The notes under the pieces: generated by a model
Databases searched by the model: none
Told to the model about the DNA's origin: nothing
The model's input: the letters and a program-made list of their open reading frames with translations, nothing else
Shown here: in pieces, positions 13,601 to 28,600 of the stretch
Position numbering within the stretch: the stretch's first letter is position 1
Layout of the letters: each line of letters begins with the position of its first letter
Assembly: GCF_020740795.1 (NCBI RefSeq)
Contig: NC_067283.1
Location: forward strand, 111,835,706-111,899,705
Origin: Apus apus
Lineage: Eukaryota > Chordata > Aves > Apodiformes > Apodidae
Length of the DNA stretch: 64,000 nucleotides
Direction: 5' to 3'
Translations under genes and position numbers: made by a program

Positions 13601-16600
13601 AAGCTTATCATCACAGATAATGCATTGCTCTTAAGAGTTCAGCCAGCCAGCCATCCACAGCTGTGGACTTATTCTGCCTTGTAATAGTCTGACTACAACT
13701 AGAGAGAGAGGGTCAGGGTGTTCACAGAGCATGAAGGTGATGTGTTAATTTCCTTTCCCAATTTCTGCCAAGCTGGAAAAGTAACCCAAAACATTTTTAT
13801 TTCCTTCAAAGACACACCATCCCTCTCCAAACATTTTTTTATTCCAAAGGTTTCCAGTTTGTAGATAGCTAAACAAGTTTCAGTACTTCTTTTAGACATT
13901 TTAAAACACCTGCTTTAATCCCCATTTCCTCCAACAATTAAGTTTTCTCTGCAAGCTACAGTTTCCAATGAATTACTAAACAAAACAGATCACATAACAT
14001 GCAATTAATAAGCCATTTATTTGTTCATATAGAGGAAAGAGACCCAAAATAAAGTCAGATGCTAAAACAAGTTAATTTTATCAGCCAAATCAAAATTTGG
14101 GAGTCTATTCAAAGGGAGAAAACCCAGAAGGAAAATGAATGGCAAAAGAATCAACAAAAGTTATTACAGATGTAACATGGCATAGATGGAATATTTAAAA
14201 TTTTTAGTTATTTTTTTTATTTTCAGAGTCTATTTTTCAGAATTTTCACAGATTTAGGAGGAAAAGTATGGGTTTGGCAGATGTTACTTCCTTTTTCATG
14301 GGATTCCTACAAGTGCTAATTCATTTTTTTTCCTGTTCCAGCTGCTTCTCTTGTTTCCACACCCTTACCCAAAGGAAGGGCCTTCTGTCATGATAACCAA
14401 ACATTACACACTAGAATTTAGTTCTGCTCTGCAGAAGCCACATCTCCCTCTTCCAGAGACACACAAGTTAAGGGAATAATAGGCTTACCTGTCTGTAATC
14501 CAATAGAAGGGTCTATCCCATCTAATGTCGCAGCACCCTGAACAGTGCCAAGATTATAAACGACTCCCAGAATATGTAGCTCCCCTGTTTGATGGGGAAA
14601 GAGCTTTAGTCTTGCCTGTGGAGATATGTTAAATTTTTGTTGTTGTTGCTACTAGAAAAAAAGTATTATTACATTTACACGTCCAATTGCTAAAGATACT
14701 CAAAGCTATATTTACAGCCATGTCAAATGTAACTTCACACAATAACTACAGGTCATTTACTGGACTTAAAATTTAATATACATAAAATTTACCAAACCAG
14801 TCCACAGATGAGAGATGCTCATTACATTAGGAAACAATCCTAAATTTTAACAAAAAATTAACTTTAATAGAGGCAGATTCACAGAATGGTTGAAGTTGGA
14901 AAGGACCTCTGGAGGTCATCTTGCCCAGCCTGTCTGCTCAAGTAGGGCCACCTAAATCCAACTGTCCAGGACCATGTCCAGATGGCTTTCAGTATCTCCA
15001 AGGACAAAGACTCCACAGTCTCTATGGGCAGGCTGTGCTCAGTGCTCCATAACTATCCCAGTAAAAAAAAGTATTGCCTAATATTCAGATGAAGCCTCCT
15101 GTATTTCAGTTTGTGCCCACTGCCTCTTGTCCTGTCACATCCTCCCTTCAAATATTTATACACACTGATGAGATTCAGAAGTTCCAGTGCTTCATGTATC
15201 AGTAATGTCTTCTGTAAGTTTAGCATTAAGTTCAGACCATAACAAGTATGAACTCCATCTTAAAGTTCAGTACTGAAAAGACTATTTTTTAAGAAGTACA
15301 GTACTTACCACTTTTGTCTCCTCACTATTAATTAAAAATTCTGATATTGACTCAGTTCCTATCATGTCATCAACACATGTTCCCTGAAAAGAAGAAACTG
15401 CTTTTCAGATACTATTACACTTAAGCAGAAAAAGTGCCATGAATATTACTTCCCACACCTTTCCTAAAGTGTTTAAGGAAAAAAAGCAAAAGAATTTCAT
15501 ACTGCAGACATTTAGGATCAGCAGGTGCTGTGTGCGCAGCTTCTCAGGCTTTCAGAGTTAAAGCAGCTAGAGAGCTCAGTAAATATTTACTTGAGATAAA
15601 TTTGAGATTTATCACTATAAATTGGAACCATTCCGAATCAACTCCACTGATACTCACAGAAGTATTTATCATATCATTAAAGTATCAGTTCAGACCAGAA
15701 CAGAAGGGAAAACGTATGGCAATTATTGAGACTTATTTATATGAAACCATGTTTATAACTCTGGCAAACACAGCACATTTAGAGATCACTATGCTTCAAG
15801 TGCTTTTGGCCAGAAAACTAAATTAAGGAATTTGCTGTAATATTCAGTATTAGAATATATTAAAGCCTTAAAAATATGAATATGAGAACAGTCCTTTGGT
15901 GGGAAGTTTTGACAGTATTAATTGAAGTGTTAAATTAAACAGTAGTAAGTAGTTAATCTAAAGTATATAAAACATTTTTAATGCAATACATTTTTTCTTC
16001 TAATCAAGATACCAAGATGTTCCGATGTCATATCAGCACAGTTCTTCAGAACACGTATTCCACTAAACACAGTCACTCCAGTAGTTCGAGTAAGAAAAAG
16101 TTAATTGATAATACACCTATCAACACTGCAAGTTATTTCTGCTGGTCAAGGCTAGTGTGATTCAAAATGGATGTACTTCACATAAAATGAAAGGTTGGAA
16201 GTAGTTTGCTTTGCACTAAGCTTTACAATACTCATTACAGTACATTTGTTAAATTGGCTCCTTTGTGCCATATGGATCTAAGAAAATCTAAAAAATGCAT
16301 AAAGAAATTCAGTAGCTAGTTGGGGCTTTCTTTGCCTTTTTTTTTTCATTTCCACTTAAAACAGCTGTTTTCATACTACAGATTTTTTTAAGATTAAGTG
16401 AATATATACTCCGTGACTGCAGCTGTTTGACTTTGTTTAAAAAAAGGATGAAGCTTTCCTTACCAGCTCTTTAGTTTCTCCAGCATGTTTTACATTGAAG
16501 TCTTTAGGTTGGAACTTCCACAGCAATGAAAGATCAGTCAAAAGAAGTGGAACTTTCAGAGGGTTTCGGAAGGACACTTCTACAGTTATTGGTTCTATTA

Positions 16601-19600
16601 AAAAAAGTGTAAGAGAATAATGACAATGGGCTATCCCCACCACAGTTCACCTACCTCAAACTATGCTCATGCAAACAACTTGCACCAGAACATTGGTTTA
16701 AATCTGCAATAAATTTATACAGTATTTCCTGTGTTATCTAACTCTCTTTATTTTTGATATGTATAAATCTTAACTTTACCTTCTATAACAGCAAGTGGAA
16801 ATCTGGAGTTATCCGAGTAGCGATTTAAACAGAACTGTGCTGGCTGAAAGTTTGAAGGTATTATTCCTTTATTAACCACAGAAACAACCTGCTCCTCAAG
16901 TTCCTTCCACTGTTGTGATGATTCCGAGTCATACTCCTGATCGAGACTCACGTGTGTAGCTGCCTGCTTTTCACCTAGTATGAGTAAGGCAATCTTAGAA
17001 GATGGGAACAGCAGCACACAACACTTGCAACAGAGGTCTGCACTAGCAATTTACTTAACTACTAAGATATTTTAAGTTCACAGTCACTGCCATTTTTATG
17101 TTACAATTGATTTAAGTCAGTGAATTGAAAACTATTTTGAAATATACACATGGAAGACAATACTGAGAATAATTTGAGTGTACTTCTATGTGCAAACAGT
17201 ATACTCAGCTTACAGGTATTTTTACTTTATGACAGATTACAGACCTGTAGTACAGCCCTTTTTTATGCAAGAATTTCCATTTAGCTTAATTTACATTCAG
17301 GAATCACAGCCTTTCAAACAGTTAATCTGAGAGCAAGTTAACTGTAAAGCTACTTTCTAGGATTGGCACTAGCATCTAGCATTTCCTAAAGCATTAATAA
17401 TCCTTTTCATTTGGTTCATTACAGACTTGCACTGAAGCTATGAAAAACAGAAGTCAGCACATCTGCATATGTGGATTTCATGTTCTCATAGCAAGTCTAA
17501 AAACATCTAGGAAGTATATACTAAGCTTAAGCTTTTCTTTTGAAATCTTACTTAAGAAGTTACCTTGTCACATTCATTTTACATAAGGTTTTGGTTTTTT
17601 TAATTACACTTATTCTTGCATGTATTTTGGTTCCATAGATAAGGCACTTCCATCAGTTTACAGAAAATTGTCTAACCTTCTGCTGGTCTTCGATCATGGC
17701 CAAAGAAAACACGGGTTGCTGAGCTGTTAATATATGGCAAAGGAAGCTGTGGTAAGGGACCATCAGGTGACAGCTGGGTTACGTTCTGGAGGAAAACAGC
17801 ATCAAGTCATCATGCAAATATATAATGTCCATGCTGTTCATTAACAATGACTGAATGATAAGGAAGCCAAGTTATAAGCACTCAGTGTTTGAACAGGTAG
17901 TATTTTTAAGATGTTTTTATACCTGCTTGTGCTTTGACAGTCCAAAGTAGTATTTTCTTCAGTAAGAGTTTAAAGTTTATGATATCTTTATGGACAAAGT
18001 AGATTATTTTAATCCAGCGCTCTAATCACTGTTGTGGCTGCATGGCTGTTAAAAGCTTTAATTGATCCAAAGCTTGAATCTCTAACTCAAAATTTGATAA
18101 GCTACGCTTGCTACTCCACCAGCATTTACACACGACTCAACACATCTGAGCCGTGGACTCAAAACGCCTGTAAGGTCTCAAGTAAGGCCTATCATAACTT
18201 AGCAAACAAGTTCTGTTTACAACCTTTAAAATCAGAAACTGCACAGCTGCAAGTAGTTTGGTGATATTGGCACTGAACACCCCATAATGTACATGGAATA
18301 CTATAACCCAGAATCACTCACAAACTTAGAGCAAACTCAATAAGTCACTTCATCTATAAAAAGCCCATATTAAATAAAAACTCAGTACAACATGGATGGG
18401 GAGTATTTTATAGTACCAGGAAAGGTGTCAGAGCTACCTAGTCTTCATTAAATGCTTATCATCAAAGCCTTAAAAACAATTATAAATTGATCAAAACAAA
18501 ACAGATCCACTTAGCCTAAAAGAAACTGAACTATCGCAAGCTGCAGATCAGCCATGACCCTCAAACGGTAGAGTTCATTTTACTGTAATAAACACAGTTA
18601 CACTAATACCCATCAGTGGAAGTACACTTCATACACACACTAGATGCAGTGTATTTTGGGTTTTTTTAAGCTTAAAGTAAAAAAATTAACACATCCTGGG
18701 ACAAAGCAGGTACGGCGGAAAATTATGTAATGACTTAAAAGAAAATTACTGGTAATAAAATAACCGATTACTCAAGGAATAAAGACAGTGGAAAGCCTTT
18801 TACCTTATAAACATAAAGATACTCTCTTAAAAAAGCTCCTTGCTGAGCTGGAGGTTGTTTACTGTCATTGATCAAAATATGTCTGAATGCAGACACAGCA
18901 TTGTCAAGCTGACGAAGCGTGAAGGACTGGCGGCCAATAGTGAAGTTAATATGGTCTTCAGCAAGAGACCAGCCTTTCCCTTTGTAAACCTGCATGGCTT
19001 GACAGTAGCAACGTAATGCATGTTTCTTCTGCAAGAAAAACAAAGAAACCCCAAAAATATTATTTCTCAGATAATCCCATCAACCACTCATTGTAACCGT
19101 AATATTAGAAAGACTGAATTGTTAAGTCAAAAAAGCTACTCACGTTTTTACCATCAATGCCACCATGCTAAGTATAACGTTTGCAGAACTATACCTCATA
19201 GCTTCTGGTCAACCTTACAATCTAAGCACAAAAGCACTGGTTCCCCAGATTACAGAGCTTAGCCTGCATACTAAGTTCATGTTTTCAAAGACTAGTGTCC
19301 TCAGACAGTAAGTTAAAAAAACAAATAAGGAGAAGACTACTTCAAAAGTGTTCTGTGCTGCTTCAGGACTGACTGCTAAAGTCTACACAGCTCTACTGCC
19401 AAGCCTCAAAAGAAAAGCTGAATTTAACACATTTCATTTCACTTCTGTAACTGAACCTGATCCAAATAAAAAGCCTCATATTTCAGTGTGTGTAACATTG
19501 AGATCCAGAAAAGAAAACACATGCCACTTAAGCTTCAAGTCAGTGATCTTCAGTATTATTTCATATACAGAAGTAAAAGACTATGCTGATCAATGCAGAA

Positions 19601-22600
19601 GCCATTTTCAGGAGGTCACACAGCTGAATACTTCTGACTAATACAAAAGTGTCAGAAGCCAATAATCCTTTTCTAAGCTAATGATACATTCACCATTTAA
19701 GCATCAAATACTAAACATATTTTCCATGTGGAATGATAGTACTTACCTGTCCTGCTTTACTAAATCTATGGCCAGCCAATATCATATGAAATGCAAACTT
19801 TCTAACCATGGGACTTTTCATGTTTATAAAGCAATGGGCTGCTTGCTCCAACAGAAGTGCACTGCGAAGATCTGAATCCTATTTAAAAGCAAAAAAGGAT
19901 AATTAGCGTCAAAGTTGAATATAAACAAACCATGGCCTTGTTTTAATGCTAACAGGGCCAGTAAAGTGTAACAGTGCTGTGCAACTGAATACTCTTTTAT
20001 ATACAAGCACGTGTATGTGTGCATACAGAAGAAAATAAGTACTTTTCAGTTTGCTGTATCTATAGAGTTCAGTACCAAACACTCTGGTAATTTTTTCCAG
20101 AGAAGATACTTACATATCAACCTGTTTCAGTAACAGTGACAAAAATAAAAACTTCCGGCTTTTTACTTACTCACACTATACTTTCTAAGTCTCTCCATTA
20201 CCTTTGAAACACTCTGCTACCTTTTTACCCCTCCCTCTCCCTGCCAATATTAAGGCTAGGAACGAAAAATAAGAGCTTTAACAGGATGAAGGAAAAATAG
20301 AGGGAGTAATGAACTTACTGAGTTTGTATCACAAGAGCCAGTATGATTTCTTAATAATGTACAACTTATTATCATCAACTCCTTGTCACGTAAAGACACA
20401 GCTGTATTACTTCAACCAGTCAGAATAAAATCTACTTGATTTTACCACAACTGAACTCTATGCTAACAGTGATGCCCAAGCACATCTGGACTACTAATAT
20501 ACTGCAACACCTATATAATATCCTGTGAAGATTTTCCTTACAACTGCCAGAAGGCACAACAGGGATGCTATGCATAATTAAGTAAAGTGATTTTGCAGAG
20601 CCAGTAGCATTTGAATTCCTTGCTTAAATAACTTACGCTGCTCACATACATTTTTGGTAGCCAGCTTAAGTTAAAAGAGCAAGAATGAAGCTACAAAGAC
20701 ACCTGAAAGAGAGATCTGTATAACTAAGCAATTTTTTCCAAGATTAAACTGTCCCAGGAAAAGTCTCTGAAGCATGACATTTGGTGCAGACAACAAAGCC
20801 AGAGCTAACTGCAGCTGGTCTTTCTTCTTAAGCTACATAGAAGATGTTCTACTGGTATTACTGGTATTACATTTCACAGAATCTTAGGGGTTGGAAGGGA
20901 CCTCAAAAGATCATCCAGTCCAGCCCCCATGCTTGAGCAGGAACACCTAGAGAACATCACACAGGAACACGTCCAGGCGGGTTTTGAATGTCCCCAGAGA
21001 AGGAGACTCCACAACCTCTCTGGGCAGCCTGTTCCAGTGCTCTGTCACTCTCACAGTGGAGTTTTTCCTCACATTTGCATGGAACTTCCTATGCTCCAGT
21101 TTGCACCCATTGCCCCTTGTCCTATCACTGGACATCACTGAGAAGAACCTGGCTCCATCCTCCTGATACTTGCCCTTTATGTATTTATAAATGTTGATGA
21201 GGTCAACCCTCAGCCTCCTCTTCTCCAAGCTAAAGTTTCACTCCTTTTCCAGCAAGCACCTTTCTGAGCTGTTAGAAGTTAATTCCATGCTTAATTTCCA
21301 CCAATTAATATTACAGAAGTGTTCAAACTACTTTTCACTTACACAGCAAGATCCTAATGATTCATAACTGCGAAGATACATTAATGCCTTAGTTGCTTCT
21401 GATTATATGTGGGATAGTATCCATTACAGCTCTGGCAAGCCATGCTAATACTTTTAACCTATGAGTTCTTAAAATGAAAGTATGCCATACAAGAGGTAAG
21501 CAGACAATAGAGAAAATTAGCTGCAAAGCCAAAGATAAACACATATTTAGCATGTTTAAATAAGTCAAGCAAATAACTTGACTGGAAAGAAAGAGTAACA
21601 GCACTAGTTTCTTCATACTTGCAGAGTAAACTGAGTTTTCTTCATACTTTATAGGGGCTCATTTGCTACCTCTGGCTACAAAATATCACAGGACAAGAAT
21701 CAGAATGTAACCTGGAAGTGCTTAGGTAAGGAAACAAACAGGTAAGGGCAAGTGTGGAAAAACTAGGAAGTGTTTTACCTCACTGGTTAAACGAATCAGG
21801 AGAGCAGCTGCCTCTGAATATTTGCTTTGACTTTTTAAGATTTCAGCACTAAGTAGCACACAGCGTTCAGCCAGAACCATGTTCCTACAGCAAAAACATA
21901 AGTGTATTAATAATACTTATCAAAATGAACCATGGAAAACTTTTCACCTCAAATCTGACAAGATTTTCTCCATATCAAATCAGACTGATGTTCTGTTGTT
22001 TATCCTTAAAGTAAAATATATGAAAGTTTATCCCCCTGCAAAACAGCCACATACAGATTGACACATTGAGTGTCTCATTCCACTCTTAACATCCACTTTT
22101 CAAAAGTCAAAGCTGAAGAGCATTTTTGAGGAAAGTATAAAACACCAACTAAAGTGATCACACCAATCTAAGTCCAACGGCCAGAAATAAGTCGTGCTGG
22201 GTTGACCCTGGTGGATTACCAGACATCCACCAAGCTGCTCTATCACACCCCCTCCTCAGCTAGACAAAGGGAGAAAACTGAATTTAAAAGCTCATTTGTT
22301 GAGGTAAGGACAGGGAGATCAGTCATCAAGTACAGTCATGGGCAAACCAGACTTGGTTTAGGGAAGGCTGACTTAATTTATTGCCAATTAGTAACAGCAT
22401 AGAATACCTAAAACCAAGAAAACTAGAACACCTTCTCTTGACTTCTTCCTAGGCTCAACTTTACTCCCAACACTTCTAACTTCTCATCCCCATGAGGTGG
22501 TGCAGCAAGACAGAGAAAAAGAGTTGCGGTCAGTTCATAACATTTCATCTCTGCTGTTACTTCCTCCTCATGCTCTTCCCTTGCTTCAGCATGCGATCTC

Positions 22601-25600
22601 TTCCACAGATACAGCTCTAGAACTGCTTCAGTATGGGTCCTTTCCATGGAGCACAGTCATTCAGGAACAGACTGTTCCAGTGTAGGTTCCCCACAGGTGC
22701 CAGCTTCTGCCAGAAACCTGCTCTAGCATAGGCTCTCCACAGGCTGCAGATTCCTTCAAAGTAGATCCACCTGCCCTGGCACTGGGTCCTCTGCAGGCTC
22801 CACTCTGGATCTCTGCTCCACTGTGATCCTCCACGGGCTGCATGGGGACAATCTGCTTCACCATAACCTTTTCCACCGGCTGCCAGGAAGCACCTCCTTC
22901 CTCACTGACCTTGGTGTCTGCAGGCCTGTTTCTCTCATTTTTCCATAACTGCTGCACAGCAATTTTTATAGTTTCTTAAGTATGTTACCACACAAGCGCC
23001 ACCACCATTGCCAACAGGCTCAGCTTTGGGAAACAGCAGGTCCATTTTGGACCTAGGTGAAAACTTGCTCTGACACAAATGCAGCGTCCACTGTCTTCTC
23101 ACAGAAGACATCCCAGCAGCCATGGCACCACCAAAATCTTACCAGGTAAAGCCAATACACAAGTTTATTAACACTCTGTTAAGAACTGCATGGATCCCCT
23201 TTCATGTTAGCCTGGATAAACTAACACATCTTACTCCTTTAAAAGTTCTGTGATTTTTCAGTCATCTGGCACTAACACCACGCAGGGCAAGAGAGATAAG
23301 CCACCAAGTCTTTCAGCTTTCACTGGATCAGTACAAAAGTAAACAACATACTTGCAGATATCTCGATAGGTTTGAATTGCTGTTTCCATATAATGAGCAG
23401 GATATGGTCTAGGAGCTCCAGGCTGAAGAAAAGCTGATACTGCTGCCATTTCCTACAACAGAAATTCAGTATTGTTAGTTGTTTCAAAATAGAATAAATC
23501 TCAAAATGCTGAGGAACACATTTCAACAGCTACTAGTTTGAGACCTTCATTTAATCAGTTACTGGAATATAAGAGTGTTCCCAACACACTGTAATAGATA
23601 AAAGGTTTAATGCAATAGCCTATTTACGGCTCTACTTGTGATTAACCAGACAGCAGCAAGAGGTTGGACTGAATGATTGCCTGGACATAGCGATTGAACT
23701 CTATGATCTTAAAAGTCTTTTCCAACCAGGACAATTTTGTGAAGAGTTACGCACACTCACAGAAGTGTTTTCAGTCGATAGCACCCCCAACACCATGCAG
23801 AAGCACTGATTCAATACTACTTTACAAGTCCAAGAGATAATTTCCTACTACAGGAACAATCTTTCTGACAAAGTAGCTCTATCATCTATTTTAGGATGAG
23901 CACCATTCTGAGTTTTACTTAAAAGAAGTTACATTCTCCGCTTCCAGGGAAACTTCAGTAAACATGCACTCTGAAATTTTATTTCTTCCCTTACGGAATG
24001 AGGATAGGATTGCAAACCATTTCCGCAATAAGTTACGAGTAAGACTTGTGGGCTGCAAAAATTCATAATTAAGACCTCTATGAAACATTCATTAAGACAT
24101 TAAGATGACTTTTCAGATTACCAAATGCAGAGCAACCGCTTATACCAGAAAAATATAGTTAAAGACTTCACATCAGATCGGACAGTGTACAAGATTTCTT
24201 CCATAGCTTACAAAGTTCTAAATTTAATAAAGTTAACCAGACTGAAGTGTAAAAAACAGTTTCTTACTTTTCCCCAGTGTTCCCATGTATCTTGTTGAAA
24301 ATTATTTTAATTACATAGATCTTTATTCTCAAGAGAAATCACTAGCGAGTATGTGTTTACAATGAAGTTCAGCAGCAACATACTCAAACTATACCCCTCA
24401 AGAGTCTTAACCAAAAAATAAATGGTACAATACTATATTTAGAGTGACATAGTCTTTACTTTCTAGCAAATAAGTCTTATGTCAGTCTAAAAAGAGATTC
24501 TATAATTTCACACCTGTTTGAGTTATCAGACTACAAATTTAAAGATTTATTTTGCTGGAGGTTGCATTCCAAGTATTCACCTTTCCATATGTCACAGTTT
24601 AAGAATTAACTCTTCAGTTTTTATTCACATCTTTGTTCCCTTCATGAAACAGCAGCCAATAGATTTGAGAACACTTTAGGATTTGCTAAAGTTATGCAGC
24701 AAATTTGGCAAGACTCTTACAAATTTGGAGGTGGAGGGAAAAGATTGCATTTTACTACCTTCACACAAATATTAAGAGATTATTAGGAAAAGTTCACAGA
24801 ATGTTTATGTTACATGAAGTACCAACCAGTGCTCCAGCTGCATAAAGCATTGCCTGATCATTTAAGAAGTCTTTCTTTGCTGTATGGTAACAGCTATATG
24901 CAAGTTCATAGTGTTGCACCAAAAAGCACAAGTCTGCCATTTTCCGGATTTGAAGCTCTGGTGCTTCTGGTGGATACCTATAAATACAAATATTTACATT
25001 CAAACTCATCATTTTAATAACTAGAGCAAGACATGCTCTATAAAGTCTTTCCCTCTCATCTTAATTTCTATTGATGAAGTAGGAATAAAAACTGCATTGC
25101 TTCAGCCTCACTCAAACAAACAGCTAAGAAAAGCAAAGATGCTTCCTCTCTGCCACATATAACTTGGTTTCACACCCTACTTTCCTGTTAACAAGATTCA
25201 CTGTTCCACTAACATCCAAAGCAACCATTTATCTTATCCAAGAAATACTGAAAAAATGATGCAGCTATCACTGAAACTGCTCACTAAGATTAACTGTCAG
25301 AGCTAAACAAGAGTTGAAGGAAAAAAAAACTAACACTTTGTTCACCTACCTATAATTGCTACCTCCCCCATTTCTCTTAAAAATAATGACTCACTAAAAG
25401 AACATGTCTTATGGCAAAACACTGGGCAAGTTCCTGTCTTCTGCAAGCATCAGTCTGACTTTTGGTTAGTGACAATCAAATGCATTCTCACAGACACTTG
25501 CTAGTCTAACTCTGTACGAAGCAAACCATGCTTAGAATTTCAATATAGAAACTTGAAATTATGGACATTGTAATTATGAATCCAAAAACACAGAACATGG

Positions 25601-28600
25601 AAATTTAAAGCTGTGTCAGGGACATGAATTTTGGCTAGGTAATGTCCAAGAACTACTTAGACTTCTGTGCTTAAGTTAAGACAGTTGAAGTGCTTTTTGT
25701 CATTATACATCCTCATCCAGAGAGGGAAAGCATACACAATGAATATTCTGATAAAATCTAAAAACTAGTTTAAGTGTAAAATAGAAATACAAAAAAAATA
25801 TTAAATTCCCCTTAATCTAGCTCTCAAATGCACTTGCAAAAGCAATATACTTAACACTCAGTAATACTGCAGTAAATTACATAGTACCATAAACATGTTA
25901 CACCTATACATAAGGTTTGGCTAAAGTAAGAAAAGTAAAAGCTTATACGAACTTTAAAAGCCCTTACAGCAGACCACAGCTTCTTTTTATTACTATTACT
26001 TTTAAAAATGTATGTTCTTTGTAACTCAAAAAGCTTCACTCTACATATACCAGGAAGATAATTCGCTAAAATGTTTCCTTTATAGTCTTTAAGTTCTGCT
26101 ACTCCTTTATTGTACATAATTTCTCCAGTTGAAGTCTTAAGATACTGCTGATTTAGCTCACTTTGCAGAACACCATCAAATAAACACAGGCTCTCCCTCC
26201 TCCCCCAAAAAAGGTCCATTTTCATTTCAGATCCAAAGGGCAGGACTGAAATTACTTACAGCAAACCAGAAGTATTCTTCAGTTCATTTATACTTTTCTC
26301 TGGAACCTTGCTGCCGCTAAACCACTTCTTAGTAGCAGAAAACAGGGATCGACTCAAGCCCTTCCTGGATATTAACTGCAAAAAGACAATCAGAGCACTA
26401 CATTGCAAGAGAAATCAACCTAAGTTAAGCCAACACAAAACCACAAGTTTTATTAAGACTTCCTAAGTTCCCATTTTTTTTCCATAAACAATACATAAAT
26501 AAAACAAATAACCAAGAATACATTCCTTTAGAATAAAACCCTGACACTGAGATAGAAATTGCAATTCATATATTTATTCTATTTCAGACAGCTGAGGTTT
26601 CCTGTTGTTACTGTAGCTTGCAGATATCTTAATCCTAAGAGCTGAAACATTTGATGCATCTGTTGCAACTTGACAGAATATCTGACTTCTGGTATTAGTC
26701 CAACGTAAAATCGAGACTCCAGAGTAAGTACATACTTCAAAAGAAAACCTTCTCCCCATCACCACCCATACGAAGCACTATCACACTGTGATTACTGATT
26801 TCAAGTGTCAAGGGTACTGATCATAACGGCATGAACTCTTTTAGATAATTTTCACTAATGAGGAAACTTCCACAGGGAATTACCATTCCCTGAGCTAAGG
26901 CAAACTACACCTCTTTGTAAAATAATTTTTAAGATTGTAACATCACTCTTTTCTTACCATTATTAGGAATTAATTACTACATTCCTAAAGTGTAACAAGC
27001 AACCTTGCCATTAGAAATGTACTTTTTGTTTCTTTGTAAAATCTTCCAAGCATATACAAGCTCCCAAAAGTCCATATAGGGAGACAGCATTCCTTACAAT
27101 GGATGATACCAAGTAACAAAACCCCAGATACTTAAAACTATAACCTGAATGTACAAGTCAAAGTAAAACTTAACACATGCATGGTATTAACTACCACACC
27201 TCCAGAAAATCCTCGTTTGAAATAATATTCAGTTGCAAAAAATGCTGAGATCCAATCAGAACTGCATGATTTTAGGTGTGCGTGCAGTTCTCTCCCTGTC
27301 AAGAAGTAGCAATTCAAGTATGCAGTTTTTTTGCTGACAATTATTGATGAAAATACATTTCCTAACTTGAGTTGCGAATCCTGACTTTGAAACACAAGAA
27401 GTACATTTTGTTCAGAATTGTCCAAAAGCATAAAATATTAAGATAGTAGAAGGACCAATAACCCAGATAATAGTTCAGATAGGCTTTCACCAAGAAGCCA
27501 CCTCGCACTGAAGCTCTGTTAATACAAATCGGTTTTTGTTTTGTTTTAAATAGACTGATTGAGCAAAAACTGTAACAGATATTTATCTTAAATTTATTTA
27601 TAATTTTCAGTAAGATGAGTGAATTATTAGATTTAGAAGCAATAGTTTCAGAACAGATTTCTGGGTAACTGGATTTATACCCCAACAGTTTGTTTTTTTT
27701 CTTATAAGGGCACAAAGCACATTTTATAAGTAAACTGACCTGATCATTAAGTTGCCGAATTGTCTTCTCTATATGTGGCAACAGTCCCCTAAATGTGAAT
27801 TCCTGGATGAATTGTCTAATTCTATCATGATCTGTGAGTGTTAAACAAGCACCATGGGGCGTTGCAGAATTTGGTTTCTTCACATCCTGCGCTGCTGCAG
27901 CAGCCTTCACGCAATCAGTGCTATCCAAACTGCCGCTAGGATGATCCAGTTGAAGGGGGTGAGTCTTAAAGTTATTTGACAGTCCGTCTATTGAAAGATT
28001 GAAACAAAAACCCCAGTAAGTATTAAGTAATTTAAACATTTTGGGTTTTCAATGTAATTTTTAATTAGCCTACTTTAAAGTTCTCCTTACTCAGAACTGC
28101 GTTACACAAAGCTATTCACCAGTTATCCTGCACTACAAGGCAATGCTGAACAGGTAGCAGCAGAGCACTATGCAAGCACTATCACTCCTGAAATTCTTCA
28201 GAAAGCTCAGGGAATCTCAGGAACTACAACATGGTTAAGTATGCATGTTTTTAGTTCTTAACTATAGCAGTAAGAATCCCCAAGTATCAACAACATGCAA
28301 AGAAAACTATGAAAGTATCTAAATCAAAGTCAAATATTAATGAGAAGTTGAAAATATAGCAATTACTACAATGGCTCCATTGGATCCATTCACTCTTTTC
28401 TGTTTCTGTTAAAGCAACAACAACTCATTTTCCATGCCTTTCTGAGCAATCATGATGTAAAACCACCTCCTACAAACCTCTCTTAGTTTGGTGAGAAGGG
28501 CTGCTAACAATATTGCATCTAGCTGTTCGAACTAGACCAAGATGCCGCTTCAGTCTAAGACTTAAACAGTTTTTATTTATTATTTCCTTTCTACATAAGA

